Of a stretch of 64,000 nucleotides of DNA, positions 8,359 through 18,800 are shown one piece after another; positions within the stretch are counted from its first letter, which is position 1, and each line of letters begins with the position of its first letter. Below the pieces are notes generated by a model, which made no database searches, was not told the DNA's origin, and was given only the letters and a program-made list of their open reading frames with translations. This DNA is from Ruminococcus sp. (GTDB taxonomy: Bacteria; Bacillota; Clostridia; Oscillospirales; Ruminococcaceae). Made by a program: the position numbers and the translations under genes. The stretch is taken from the NCBI GenBank assembly GCA_017542475.1, contig JAFXXD010000012.1:62001-126000 (forward strand), written 5' to 3'.

Positions 8359-10794
8359 TCACTGCGTTGACAGCTTCGAGTATTCGGCAAGAATACAGCT
8401 GGCGTCGCGGGCGTCGATTTCACCGTCTTTGTTGTAGTCGGCATAAAGCTCATACGGCTTGCCTATAGCCGAGCCTCCGCCCGTCGAGAGCAGAGAATAG
8501 TGCACAAGCACGAGACTCGCGTCCTTGGCGTCGATTTTGCCGTCATAGTCGGCGTCACCGAGCTTTCCCGCCATCACCTGTACCGTTATCTCATTGTCCT
8601 CCATACCATCGCGGCTGACGGTCAGCGTCGCGTTCACTGGCTCGCCGTTAACGCGTATACGTATTCCGTCGGAGCTCTCCTCCGTCTTATAGCCGCCCGT
8701 GACCTTACCGAATGAATCGGTGTACAGATAAACGTCCTGCACATTGTCAAACACGGGTATGAAAACCGTCGTCATCCAGCCCTCGTAGTCTGCGGACATC
8801 AGCTCGCTCTTTTCAGTCCCGTCTGAGGTCTTATATCTTATATAGTAAAGCGCGGGCTTTTCTATGTAGTAGTATCTGTCGGAGACATAGCCGTCTCCGT
8901 CGGGCATAGTCGTCGCACCGATGTATGCTTCCTCTGTCAGCTCGATAGGCTTCGTGTAGAGGTGATACTCGTCGTTCAGAAACATCTTATAATATATGTC
9001 CCTGCCGTCGGGAGCAGTGAGAGCTATCTTCCCGCCCTCGGGCACAGCCCCGCCTACGCGCGAGAAATTGACCGCGCCTATCTGCTTGCCGAACACCTTC
9101 ATCGAGATATTTCCGTTCTTTATCCCGACAGTTCCCTCCGCGAAGAGCCTCTCCATATTCTCATAAGCCATAGCCGCAGCTTCCAGCTCCTCGGTATCGG
9201 TGTCCTCGAGCCCGTAGTAGAGCTCGTCCCTGACCGCGGCAAGGAGCTCCTGCTCCTCCTCGTTGGTGTAGTACATATCCTCGGCTGTGACGTCCGTCCA
9301 CTCGCTGCCGTCCTCGCTGTAGAAGCTCTCGCCCTCGTGCGTGGATCCGAGTATTCCGTCGTAGGTGGTATAGCTTCCGAGGCTCGCTATCTCGCCCGTT
9401 TCGTCGTTAGTCACGTACATTGAGGTCTCGAGCGGCACCACGAAGGGCGTATCCTCGCAGTAGAGCTTGACCACTGCCGCGAATGTCACGGGAGCAGCTT
9501 CACTCGCGCGTATCTCAACGCTCCTGTCGAGGTCGAGTGTCATATAGCCTGTGTACTCGCATTTTCCCTTGGTCACGGACGAAGCCGTGCCGGAGGTCGG
9601 GTCGGAGGCGTCCTTGAGGTCGGTGTATATCGTTATCTCATACTCCGTATTCGGCGATGAGATGTAAGTCCCGATAGCCGATATCTGCGTATCCTCGGTC
9701 GCCGTGAAGATATTCGCCATATACGACGGCTTTATCACGTCCGCGTCGTCGTAGGCGGACAGGTTTTGCAGCTGCACGTTTGTATCGTGCTGGAATATCG
9801 TGCAGTAGTCGTCGGCGTCCGTGAGCTCATACACCGCGAATTCCGTCAGCGACTTGTCGCAGTAGGATATCCATATGTAGCCGTCCTCGCCGTAATTTTC
9901 ACCCCAGCTGTTCTTGACGAGCCATGCGCCGTCCTTTTCTGCGGGATTCTTGAAATTCTCCGCGGGGAAGCTGTCGTCCCAGCCGACTATAGCCACCGAA
10001 TGGTTCGCAAAGCGCGGCTTCCTGTTCGTGTTCGTGGACGAATATTCGGCGCTGAAATTCAGAGCCGCATCGGAGTAGAACGACACGTCCACCGCCAGTC
10101 CGTCGCTGACGAACTGCTTGATGAGGGCGTTTACCTCGTCCTCGTTGGTGTGCTCCCTATCGTAGTCGAAGGTGTAGGCATTGCGGAGGTGGTACTCGCA
10201 CTCGCCGCGCTTCCTGTCAAGGATATCGCTGTCCGCGAACACCGTCTCATCCCCGTAGGGCATTACGCTCTCGTCCGCAGGACCTATCCACTGCGCCCAC
10301 AGGTTCGTGATCTCAAGTGCACTGCCGCCCGCGTCGAGCAGCTCCTGCACATCATTCTCGTCGGTTATGTAGGGATAATCGGGAGCCAGCGCGTAATACG
10401 CCGCATGGAACTCAGAGAGGTCAACGGTCGGGTCGCTGCTTATGACGCTGCACTCGGCGCTCGCTATCGCCGAGTGCGCCCAGCACGTACCGTAGGGAGT
10501 CTGCCTCTTCACGGGAGATACGGGGTATTTGTCGCGCATATCGAAGCTGCTCGGGAGCTTCCCGCCGTCAGCAGCTTTCGGGGCGTATATGCTCTCCGAC
10601 GGTGCAAGCTCGACTCCTCCGTCCCCTGACACAGCCGACACATCGAATACAGGCTGTGACAGCGCATATCCGCCCGATGTGCGGCTCTCAGCAACTGCGG
10701 TGCACAGCTCCGCGAAGCCGAAAGCTCCGTTATATGAGGCGGCAAGCGTCAGAGCCGCCGCCGCTGAAACAGCACGCCTTGTAAAAGCTCTCAT
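8359..10794 (-). CDS. Secreted papain-like (C1) protease with lectin-like domain and C-terminal dockerin
   Basis: 811 residues from the ATG at 10794 (GGAGGG 5 nt upstream; an ATG nine codons earlier lacks a site). Signal peptide about 1-30. The peptidase domain has catalytic Cys104 in TPYGTCWAHSA, His265 in FANHSVAIVGW and Asn295 in VKNSWGENYG. It is followed by the beta-rich lectin-like region typical of these bacterial C1 enzymes. The last 65 residues hold two calcium-binding dockerin repeats (GDADYDGKIDAKDAS and YADYNKDGEIDARDAS), so the enzyme is probably docked on a cellulosome-type scaffold. It is the third gene of a run with the DUF218 and PHP genes. Confidence 0.9.
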   Translation of the reverse strand: MRAFTRRAVSAAAALTLAASYNGAFGFAELCTAVAESRTSGGYALSQPVFDVSAVSGDGGVELAPSESIYAPKAADGGKLPSSFDMRDKYPVSPVKRQTPYGTCWAHSAIASAECSVISSDPTVDLSEFHAAYYALAPDYPYITDENDVQELLDAGGSALEITNLWAQWIGPADESVMPYGDETVFADSDILDRKRGECEYHLRNAYTFDYDREHTNEDEVNALIKQFVSDGLAVDVSFYSDAALNFSAEYSSTNTNRKPRFANHSVAIVGWDDSFPAENFKNPAEKDGAWLVKNSWGENYGEDGYIWISYCDKSLTEFAVYELTDADDYCTIFQHDTNVQLQNLSAYDDADVIKPSYMANIFTATEDTQISAIGTYISSPNTEYEITIYTDLKDASDPTSGTASSVTKGKCEYTGYMTLDLDRSVEIRASEAAPVTFAAVVKLYCEDTPFVVPLETSMYVTNDETGEIASLGSYTTYDGILGSTHEGESFYSEDGSEWTDVTAEDMYYTNEEEQELLAAVRDELYYGLEDTDTEELEAAAMAYENMERLFAEGTVGIKNGNISMKVFGKQIGAVNFSRVGGAVPEGGKIALTAPDGRDIYYKMFLNDEYHLYTKPIELTEEAYIGATTMPDGDGYVSDRYYYIEKPALYYIRYKTSDGTEKSELMSADYEGWMTTVFIPVFDNVQDVYLYTDSFGKVTGGYKTEESSDGIRIRVNGEPVNATLTVSRDGMEDNEITVQVMAGKLGDADYDGKIDAKDASLVLVHYSLLSTGGGSAIGKPYELYADYNKDGEIDARDASCILAEYSKLSTQ

Positions 10795-10807
10795 ATTATC
10801 CCTCCTG

Positions 10808-11572
10808 TCAGGAAATGACATCTCTCGCGGTGTAGTAGGCTATACCGAACCACTCGCGCACCCAGTAGGTCGGTGCGAGCCACCACGGAGTATGCGCGGA
10901 AATATTATACGCCTCCATACCGAGCTTTTTCGCCTTCATATCCGAGCGCAGCTGGTGGAAGCCGTCGGTGACTATGGTGATGTGCTCAGGCAGTCCCTCG
11001 CGGGCGATGAGCTCCTGCGAAAAGCGCAGATTCTCATCCGTGGTCGTGGACTTGTCCTCCTCATAGATACGCTCGGGAGCTATGCCCCGCGATACGAGGT
11101 AATCCCGCATACATTTCGCCTCGCTTATGCTCTCGTCGGCGCCCTGTCCGCCCGACACCACGACACGCACCTCGGGATTCTCCGAAAGGTAGCCGTAAGC
11201 CGCATCAAGCCGACGCTTCAGCATAAGGCTCGGCACGCCGTTTTTGACCTTGCACCCGAGCACGACAACCGTAGTATCGGTATTTTTCGGAGCATCGTGC
11301 ATCTCCCTGAGCATAAAGAAGCTCATCACTGTCGCGGAGACGATACCAAGTCCGATAAGGACAGCCACCGCGCACACGGCGATACGTCCGCCCGTGCTCT
11401 CCCACAGGTGAGCGGCGAAGCGGCTGACTTCGCCGTAAAACAGGAAAACTGCGGTAAGAACTCCGGATATGAAAGCTCCCGCGCAGTTTCCGAGGTTGAT
11501 TATCCCGCTCCCGAGTGGAAGCAGGAAAACTATCAGCATTATAAAAGAAATGAGAGCGGGTAAAACTCTCAT
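10808..11572 (-). CDS. DUF218 (SanA/YdcF/ElyC-like) membrane protein
   Basis: 254 residues from the ATG at 11572, which has AAGGA 5 nt upstream; an earlier in-frame ATG at 11596 lacks a ribosome site. Three N-terminal hydrophobic segments precede a DUF218 domain beginning TTVVVLGCKV, with VVVSGGQGADESISEA and the STTTDENLRFS motif of the family. DUF218 proteins act in envelope or vancomycin-permeability functions in Enterobacteria, but the activity here is not known. It ends 13 nt before the protease start, so they are likely co-transcribed. Confidence 0.85.
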   Translation of the reverse strand: MRVLPALISFIMLIVFLLPLGSGIINLGNCAGAFISGVLTAVFLFYGEVSRFAAHLWESTGGRIAVCAVAVLIGLGIVSATVMSFFMLREMHDAPKNTDTTVVVLGCKVKNGVPSLMLKRRLDAAYGYLSENPEVRVVVSGGQGADESISEAKCMRDYLVSRGIAPERIYEEDKSTTTDENLRFSQELIAREGLPEHITIVTDGFHQLRSDMKAKKLGMEAYNISAHTPWWLAPTYWVREWFGIAYYTARDVIS

Positions 11573-11608
11573 TTCTGTCCTTATAAATGTAAGCATTGTT
11601 AAAATATG

Positions 11609-12445
11609 TCAGTCCTTCTTAGCCGCAAGCTTGAGTATACGGTCAACTTCCTCCTGTGAGGTGAGCTCGCTTCCGAGGTGGGTCGGCACGCTGTTGTACA
11701 GACCGTGGAAGTCCGAACCGCCCGTCCTTATGAGCTCGTATCTGTCAGCGATAGCGCTCAGCTCCCTGCGGTAGTTCTCGTCCGCAGAGTGGTGACCTAT
11801 TTCAACGCCGTCTATCTTGCCGCTCTTTGCAAGCTCCTCAAGGAGCTCGATGTTGTCGTACTGCGCGGGGTGAGCCATTACAGCCACTCCCCTTGCAGTG
11901 TGGATAAGGTCGATGACGAAGTTTACATCAGGGTACTCGCGCTCAACGTAGCACGAGCCTGTCTTCGGGTTGAAGAGCTCGCGGTCGAGCTCGCCGTAGA
12001 ACTCCAGCGCGTAGCCGTAGTCAATGAGCGCACGCATAATGTGCTGCTTGAATATGCTCTTTGAAGCGGTAGTGTGCTTGAGTATGCTCTCAAGGGTAAT
12101 GGGGAACTTCTCCATAACCTTGTCTATCATTTCCTTCGAGCAAGCCTTTCTTATCTCGCAGGATTTGAGGCAGAGTCCTTCAAGTCTGTCGGGCTTCTGC
12201 GGAGCGTAGCAGAGAATATGTACCTTGCTGTTTCTGTCCTTGTCCCAAGCCGAGAGCTCGACGCCGCGGAGTATCTTCACTCCCTCGCGCTGTCCGAGCA
12301 CATCTGCTCTTGAAAACGATGCCATGGTGTCGTGGTCGGTGATAGACAGGCAGTCTATGCCTGTGCGTTTAGCCTGTGAGATGATGTCCTCGATACCGAG
12401 CGAGCCGTCAGACAGCTTGGTATGACAGTGCAGATCGCAGATCAT
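11609..12445 (-). CDS. PHP-domain phosphoesterase (RNase AM / nucleoside-bisphosphate phosphatase type)
   Basis: 278 residues. It starts MICDLHCHTKLSDGSL and has the PHP metal-binding signatures DLHCHTKLSDG, SITDHDTM, a central VMAHPAQYD and the C-terminal GSDFHG. The family (YciV-like) removes 3'-phosphates from 3',5'-nucleotides or trims 5' ends of RNAs using a trinuclear metal centre. It is the first gene after the promoter at 12554-12582 and is followed 36 nt later by the DUF218 gene. Confidence 0.88.
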   Translation of the reverse strand: MICDLHCHTKLSDGSLGIEDIISQAKRTGIDCLSITDHDTMASFSRADVLGQREGVKILRGVELSAWDKDRNSKVHILCYAPQKPDRLEGLCLKSCEIRKACSKEMIDKVMEKFPITLESILKHTTASKSIFKQHIMRALIDYGYALEFYGELDRELFNPKTGSCYVEREYPDVNFVIDLIHTARGVAVMAHPAQYDNIELLEELAKSGKIDGVEIGHHSADENYRRELSAIADRYELIRTGGSDFHGLYNSVPTHLGSELTSQEEVDRILKLAAKKD

Positions 12446-12553
12446 TGATCAAACCTCTTTCCGTGCCGCAGCAGAAAATACGCGGCAGACGTAAAATATA
12501 TACTGCATTATATGAAGATGTCAGATTGTTAAGAAGTACATACAGCGATAATA

Positions 12554-12582
12554 ATTATAACATATCTTACGACAAATTTCAA
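12554..12582 (-). promoter_or_regulatory. Sigma-A promoter of PHP-DUF218-protease operon
   Basis: Minus strand TTGAAA, 17-nt spacer, TATAAT, about 100 nt upstream of the PHP gene. No clear terminator separates it from rsmI, so some read-through is possible. Confidence 0.8.
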
Positions 12583-12653
12583 GTATTTTCGTGCAATTTT
12601 TCTATCGGTCAGAGTGAAATATTTCCCTGTCAGCAGAATTCGGCTATATTACG

Positions 12654-13475
12654 TCATTGCAAAGCGGCGTACAGCTCGCCCTTCCTGAAGCCCGTCTCCT
12701 TCGCGACAGCCTTGCAGGCGTCGGTGGGCTTCTCGCCCATAGCTATAAGCTTCTGCACCTGCTCCAGTGCCTGCTCGAGAGTTACCTCTCCGCCTTCGGC
12801 AGTACATCCCTCGACCACGAGCACATACTCGCCGCGGGGCTCGTTATCGGTGTAATAGGTCACAGCCTCGCCGAGAGTAAGGCGCAGGGTCTCCTCGTGG
12901 AGCTTCGTTATCTCGCGGCAGATCGAGATATTCCTGTCCGCACCGAAGAAATCGGCAAGGTCGGTGAGCGTGGTTTTCAGCTTGTGCGGAGCCTCGTAGA
13001 ATATCATCGCCCCCGTCTCGCCGCGTAGACGTTCAAGCTGCTCGCCTCTCTCCTTCTTGTTCACGGAGAGGAAGCCCTCGAAGGTGAACCTGCTCAGGTG
13101 CATACCCGACAGCGCCGCCGCAGTCACCACCGCAGACGGTCCGGGCACAGCCCTGACGTCTATGCCGTTTTCATACGCGAGCCGCACGAGCACCTCTCCG
13201 GGGTCGGATATGCAGGGCATACCCGCATCGGTGACGACTCCGCAGTCCTCGCCCGCGAGTATGCGGTCGATGATGTGCTGAGCCTCCGCGCGGGAGCTGT
13301 GCTGGTGAAAGCTCACGAGCTCGTTCTTTATCTCGTGCCGTGTGAGGAGCTTCAGCGTAACGCGCGTGTCCTCGGCGCAGATGAAGTCCACCTCCGCGAG
13401 CATTCTCAGCTGGCGGAGGGTGATATCCTCCATATTGCCGATAGGCGTACCTATTATATAAAGTGTGCCGCTCAT
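12654..13475 (-). CDS. rsmI: 16S rRNA (cytidine1402-2'-O)-methyltransferase
   Basis: 273 residues starting MSGTLYIIGTPIGNMEDITLRQ (ATG at 13475, with AAAGGAG upstream). The open frame extends much further upstream, but that part lies inside the preceding methyltransferase gene and is not RsmI. The TPIGN loop, CAEDTRVT, VSFHQHSS and the SAM-binding segment VVTDAGMPCISDPG are all hallmarks of RsmI, which methylates the ribose of C1402 in the ribosomal P site. Length is normal. Its start overlaps the upstream stop (ATGA). It is the last gene of the seven-gene operon. Confidence 0.95.
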   Translation of the reverse strand: MSGTLYIIGTPIGNMEDITLRQLRMLAEVDFICAEDTRVTLKLLTRHEIKNELVSFHQHSSRAEAQHIIDRILAGEDCGVVTDAGMPCISDPGEVLVRLAYENGIDVRAVPGPSAVVTAAALSGMHLSRFTFEGFLSVNKKERGEQLERLRGETGAMIFYEAPHKLKTTLTDLADFFGADRNISICREITKLHEETLRLTLGEAVTYYTDNEPRGEYVLVVEGCTAEGGEVTLEQALEQVQKLIAMGEKPTDACKAVAKETGFRKGELYAALQ

Positions 13476-14194
13476 ACCTGCTCCTTTCCCGTGTCGTAAA
13501 TGCGCTGCAGCTCGTCCGTAAAGCCGTCGCCGCTGCGGATATAGAGCTGCGGCTCTATCTTCATAAACGGCTTCGAGCCCTTCTTGCCCTCGATGAGGAA
13601 GAGCCACGGAGCCTCGTCCGCATTCTTCGACACCATGCGCAGCCGCTTGGGCTCGATGTCGTGCGACTTCATCGCGTACATCACGTCGCTGAGCCGCTCT
13701 GGACGGTTGCACACGCACAGTCTGCCGCCGAATTTCAGCAGCTTCGCCGCCGCCGCGCAGACGTCGTCTATCGTGCAGAGTATCTCGTGGCGGGCTATCC
13801 TCTGAGCCGTAATCGCGCTCTGGAAGCCCGCATTGTTGACCTTGTAGGGCGGGTTGCAGGTGACGAGGTCGATCTGCCCGAGCGGAGCGCCGTCCCACAG
13901 CTCTTTCAGGTCGGCGCACACGGGGACGATACCGCTCGTCTCACTGCGCTCCATGCCGAGTCGGAGCTGCTCTATCGCGCCAGCCTGAATGTCCACGGCA
14001 TAGGTGACCTGCGGCGGGCGGTGCTTCTGCATTATCAGCGGGATTATACCGCAGCCCGTGCCGAGGTCGCAGACCTTGTCCTTGGCGCGGTACTGCGAGA
14101 AGTCCGCGAGCAGGAAGGCGTCCGTGCCGAAGCGGTGGTCGCTGCTGGCGCAGACGTAAATCTTATCGGTGAGTTTTTCGTATTTGTAGTCCAT
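13472..14194 (-). CDS. tRNA1(Val) (adenine37-N6)-methyltransferase-like protein
   Basis: 240 residues. It opens with the FGTDAFLLADFS region, then the SAM-binding motif CDLGTGCGIIPLIM and the catalytic NPPY box LVTCNPPYK. These are the features of the YfiC/TrmN6 group, N6-adenine tRNA methyltransferases. In Firmicutes the gene is commonly found right beside rsmI, as here. Its ATG follows the TGA of the cysteine hydrolase with no gap. Confidence 0.9.
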   Translation of the reverse strand: MDYKYEKLTDKIYVCASSDHRFGTDAFLLADFSQYRAKDKVCDLGTGCGIIPLIMQKHRPPQVTYAVDIQAGAIEQLRLGMERSETSGIVPVCADLKELWDGAPLGQIDLVTCNPPYKVNNAGFQSAITAQRIARHEILCTIDDVCAAAAKLLKFGGRLCVCNRPERLSDVMYAMKSHDIEPKRLRMVSKNADEAPWLFLIEGKKGSKPFMKIEPQLYIRSGDGFTDELQRIYDTGKEQV

Positions 14195-14727
14195 TCATTT
14201 ACTCCGTATCATATCGAGAGCTTCCGCCATTTTCATGCACCTTGCGTACCTGTTCTGCCACATAAAATCGTTATAGTAGCGGTAGGTCTGCTCCGCCGTC
14301 ATAAAGTCATTATCAAAAGTCGAGTTGCAGTATTCGGGAACTATCATCTCGAAGCCGTGCTCAAAGCCGCACTTTACCGTTGCGTCAATGCAGTAGTCTG
14401 TCTGCAAGCCCGTGACTACGAGCCTTTTCACGTCCTTTTCCCGCAGGTATTCAAGCAGACCGCTGTCACGGAAGGGGCTGTTCACGTACTTGTCGAATAC
14501 GCGCTCGCCCGCCGCGGGAGCAAAGCCGCTGTATACATCAAAGCCCGCATTGCCCTTGGAGAGCGGCTTACCCTCGCCGTCATCGTGGCGGACATAAACG
14601 ACCTCCACGCCGTTTCCGCGGGCTGCGGCAATGAGAGCGCGGACATTTTCGGTATATCTGTCAAAGGCAAAGAGCCTGTCATTGGTAATAAGCTCCTGCG
14701 CGTCAATAACAAGAAGAACTGTTTTCA

Positions 14728-14731
<4 letters not shown>
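14195..14731 (-). CDS. Isochorismatase-family cysteine hydrolase
   Basis: 178 residues. The catalytic triad can be placed as Asp in LLVIDAQELI, a Lys in the VFDKYVNSPF region, and Cys in VTGLQTDYCIDATV. The fold covers isochorismatases, nicotinamidases and related amidases; the Cys form suggests a nicotinamidase-like or carbamoyl hydrolase, but the substrate cannot be assigned. The start overlaps the mnmA stop (ATGA). Confidence 0.85.
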
Positions 14732-15796
<1,065 letters not shown>

Positions 15797-15804
<8 letters not shown>

Positions 15805-16462
15805 TGCCGTCCCTCTCAAAAAGCGATCTTATCTCACCGAGCTCCGCGAAGCTGTAGTCCGCGAGAGCCCTGATGCTGTCCCATTCACGCTCGGAAGCCT
15901 CGTCATAGACCGCCGCCGTGACGAAGCCCGCATTTTTAGCAGTCTCGACGCAGTGGATGGAATCCTCCGCCACGAGAGTTTCCGCGGGCGATGTACCGAG
16001 CATTTCCGCCGCCCCCATAAAGATGTCGGGGAAGCCCTTTCCGTTCGGATATTCCTTGTCCGTGAGCAGGAACGCCATGCGGTCGAGCACGCCGCACCGT
16101 CTCAGAGCCGCAACTGCGAGCCCTTTATATGTAGCGGTGGCAACTCCGTAGGGTATGCTCTTCCCGTCGAGGAAATCAAGGAGCTCCACTACTCCCTTTT
16201 TCAGCGGGATATGGTGCTCATACTCCTCGCGCACGAGCTCCTCTATGCGGCGTATGACCTGCTCGGGCGTCATACCGAGCCCGAACTCGTCTATCATAAA
16301 CTGTGCCGCCGCCTCTATCGTCATCTGCTTTATCTTCCACGAAATGCCCTCGGGCGGGTCGGTGACGCCGTTCTCGGCAAGAAAGCGGCGGTCGATATCG
16401 AACCACATACCCATTGAATCTATCAGTGTGCCGTCAAGGTCAAAAATTATGCCCTTTATCAA
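15797..16462 (-). CDS. HAD-superfamily hydrolase (beta-phosphoglucomutase-like)
   Basis: About 221 residues from a TTG at 16462 giving MIKGIIFDLDGTLIDSM. GGAGG lies 7 nt upstream, and the TTG overlaps the upstream TGA as TTGA. No ATG fits the conserved N-terminus. Motif I DLDGTLIDS, a helical cap, motif II around YGVATATYKG and motif IV VAEDSIHCVETA are present. This group contains sugar-phosphate phosphatases and phosphoglucomutases. The physiological substrate is unknown. Confidence 0.88.
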
Positions 16463-17508
16463 GTCTTTGCCTCCGTTGTTTTTGATGTTGAGGGTTCTGT
16501 TGCAGGCTCGGGTTTCGCCTCTGTAGTCGGCTCTGACGCGCGCTCTCTGTCCTCGGGATAGTTCTTCCTCAGCCACACCGTATCCTGCTTGGTGAAGTAG
16601 CGGTTCTCCCTGAGCCATTCCTGCTTCTGCTCGTCTGTGGTGTAGTCCACACCCGCCGACTCCTCATTTCCGCAGAGAATGACCGCCTGCTTGTCCATAC
16701 TCTCGTATATCCGCTCGAACCTCGCTATATCATAGGTCTTGTTCCCGACGAGCGGGTCGGCGATATGCACTACCTTCTCCTCATAGTCGAAGCCGTACAT
16801 CACCACGCAGTGCTGCATCGGGTTGAAGTAGAGGTCTTCCCCGCAGCCGAGCCTGAACTCGTACTGCTTGCGTGTCTCGACCTGATTTATCGTAGTCCAC
16901 ACGATGACGGGTCTGCCCTGCTCTATCTGGTAGTACAGCTCCTCTATTGAGCTGCCCGTGAGGTCAACGGCGTACCAGTCCGAGCCGAGATAGGAAAAGT
17001 AGTCGTCCGCAGTCCTGACGATGACGGGAGCATTGCACCCGAAGCCGTCGTCGTGGTGCGGATTGCCTATATACGCCTCGTTCATCGTATAGTAGCCTAT
17101 ACGGTCGTTCGGCATAAAGATGTCCGCCAGCTCGACCTTGTCAGCCTCGTAGCCGTAGAAGTTGAGCAGCTCCGTGAGCGCCGTCACCTCGCAGCCTGTC
17201 GGGAGCTCGGGCTTTTGCAGCAAAGCCTTGACGTTCACCGCGCACTTCTCCCTGAGCTTATAGTCCGACGGCATTTTCGTGTCTATCTCCACCCTCAAAG
17301 GAGCGCCGTACTCATTGGTAGCCTCGGTGGGCTCCTCGAGCACCGCGACAGTCATAGGCTGTACCGTGGTCGGAGCCACTGTCGTAGAGGCAGAGGTCGC
17401 CCCCTCCAGCTCATTGTTGCCCTCAAGCCGCAGAGTACGCCCGCTGCACGAACACATTCCCGCCGCACACACCATTGCGGCAGCTATTGCACACATTCTT
17501 TTCCTCAT
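16459..17508 (-). CDS. C39-like peptidase domain lipoprotein
   Basis: 349 residues. The N-terminus MRKRMCAIAAAMVCAAGMCSC is a signal peptide with a lipobox Cys, followed by a Thr/Ala-rich tether. The peptidase_C39_2 domain has a probable catalytic Cys in LPTGCEVTALTELL, His in NPMQHCVVMYGF and Asp in HIADPLVG. The C-terminal tail is Glu/Thr/Pro rich. Proteins of this group are surface cysteine peptidases of unknown substrate. It overlaps tmcAL closely (start at 17508, previous stop at 17509). A second member of the family is at 44994-45923. Confidence 0.83.
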   Translation of the reverse strand: MRKRMCAIAAAMVCAAGMCSCSGRTLRLEGNNELEGATSASTTVAPTTVQPMTVAVLEEPTEATNEYGAPLRVEIDTKMPSDYKLREKCAVNVKALLQKPELPTGCEVTALTELLNFYGYEADKVELADIFMPNDRIGYYTMNEAYIGNPHHDDGFGCNAPVIVRTADDYFSYLGSDWYAVDLTGSSIEELYYQIEQGRPVIVWTTINQVETRKQYEFRLGCGEDLYFNPMQHCVVMYGFDYEEKVVHIADPLVGNKTYDIARFERIYESMDKQAVILCGNEESAGVDYTTDEQKQEWLRENRYFTKQDTVWLRKNYPEDRERASEPTTEAKPEPATEPSTSKTTEAKT

Positions 17509-18717
17509 TTAATCCAACTCCAGATCGATCGCGATCTTCGCCCTGTAATCGTCAGCAGCGGAGGTCACGGTGTCGAGCGCAAGACCGTAAATGTCCGAAG
17601 CCTTTCCCTCAAGCTCGGCAAATCGCCTTGTCACCCTGTTCTTCTGTGAGAGCTTTGCGAGCGACGAGCCGAACGGTATGACCGCCCTGCCCTTTGCCGC
17701 CGCGAGTATTTCCCTTCCCCTGTCGTTGAATGCAAGTATCCTGCCGTATGGCGGCATATGCGTCATATCCTCGCGCGTTATCCCTATCAGCAGCGAGAGC
17801 ATTATCCGCTTGATACGTACCATTGTATATCTCTTTGTCTTGACGGTGCCGAACAGCTCCTCGAGCGAGCCTGCCATTCTTGCGCCGTATATCCTGTTTT
17901 CGAGTCCCTGAGCTATATCGCTTATCTGAGCTATCTCCTCGGGAGAAGCCATTCTCAGCTTGTAGAGCATAACTCTTTCAAGGCGTTCGAGCTTCGCTAT
18001 ACCGCCCTTTTCGGCAGCTTCCCCGACCGCCTTTGCCCACAGCTCGGGCATTATCTCCGCAAGCTCTGACACTTTCGCACCCGCAAGTATGCGCTCGCGG
18101 ATATAGGAGGCGCTTGCCTTGCCGTTCTCGACCGCGCCGCTGTCGTGCGAGGCTCCCTCGCGCCTTACGGTAAAAGGCTTTATCGGCGAGCGCAGCGACC
18201 TCAGCGCCCGCAGGTACTCAATAGCGAGAGTGTTGTTCGGCTCGGCAACTATCGCCGCCGCATTCGGGTACACGCCGCTCAGCACCGAGGTCAGCGCCCG
18301 CGGGTAGGTGTAGCCCTTCTCCATTATTTCGCTTATATCCAAGGCTCGCGTGGAAGCGACCTCGTCCACCATTTCGAGCGCTCGCGACAGCTTTTCAACG
18401 TCGCCGCACTCGCTCCCGAAGGAGAGCTCGTCAACTACGCCGAGGCTGTTCAGCAGCCACACGGCTCCCGCAGCGAAGTTCTCCGCGGACGAGAGACTGA
18501 ACTGCACGGGCAGCTCGATGACGAGGTCAACCCCCGACTTCACAGCGAGCCGCGCACGCATAAGCTTGTCCATTATCGCGACATCGCCGCGCTGGACGAA
18601 GCTGCCGCTCATAACGGAGACGATATGGGTCGCGCCGTTTTTTCGTGTTTCATTTATGTGGTACAGGTGCCCGTTGTGGAACGGGTTGTACTCGCAGATA
18701 AGACCGCTGACTTTCAT
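17509..18717 (-). CDS. tmcAL: tRNA(Met) cytidine acetate ligase
   Basis: 402 residues from the ATG at 18717 (MKVSGLICEYNPFHNGHLYH). The family's conserved start is here rather than at the ATG four codons upstream. The nucleotidyltransferase motif NPFHNGHLYH, MSGSFVQRGD and the ELPVQFS/SAENFA segments match YlbM/TmcAL, which makes N4-acetylcytidine at the wobble position of elongator tRNA-Met from acetate and ATP. It is the first gene of the operon that runs to rsmI. Confidence 0.93.
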   Translation of the reverse strand: MKVSGLICEYNPFHNGHLYHINETRKNGATHIVSVMSGSFVQRGDVAIMDKLMRARLAVKSGVDLVIELPVQFSLSSAENFAAGAVWLLNSLGVVDELSFGSECGDVEKLSRALEMVDEVASTRALDISEIMEKGYTYPRALTSVLSGVYPNAAAIVAEPNNTLAIEYLRALRSLRSPIKPFTVRREGASHDSGAVENGKASASYIRERILAGAKVSELAEIMPELWAKAVGEAAEKGGIAKLERLERVMLYKLRMASPEEIAQISDIAQGLENRIYGARMAGSLEELFGTVKTKRYTMVRIKRIMLSLLIGITREDMTHMPPYGRILAFNDRGREILAAAKGRAVIPFGSSLAKLSQKNRVTRRFAELEGKASDIYGLALDTVTSAADDYRAKIAIDLELD

Positions 18718-18748
18718 ATCCCACCTCATTACACAATAATACTATTAT

Positions 18749-18777
18749 ATTATGCCGTAAAAATGACTGTTTGTCAA
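18749..18777 (-). promoter_or_regulatory. Sigma-A promoter of tmcAL-rsmI operon
   Basis: Minus strand TTGACA, 17-nt spacer, CATAAT, with the start site about 25 nt before the ATG. All seven genes downstream overlap or abut, so this is probably their main promoter. Confidence 0.85.
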
Positions 18778-18800
18778 TACCGCCGCGATCTGCTCCCCTG

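Noticed and set aside
13476..13919. N-terminal extension of the rsmI frame
   Set aside because: Out-of-frame reading of the upstream methyltransferase gene; the family starts at MSGTLYIIGTPIGN.
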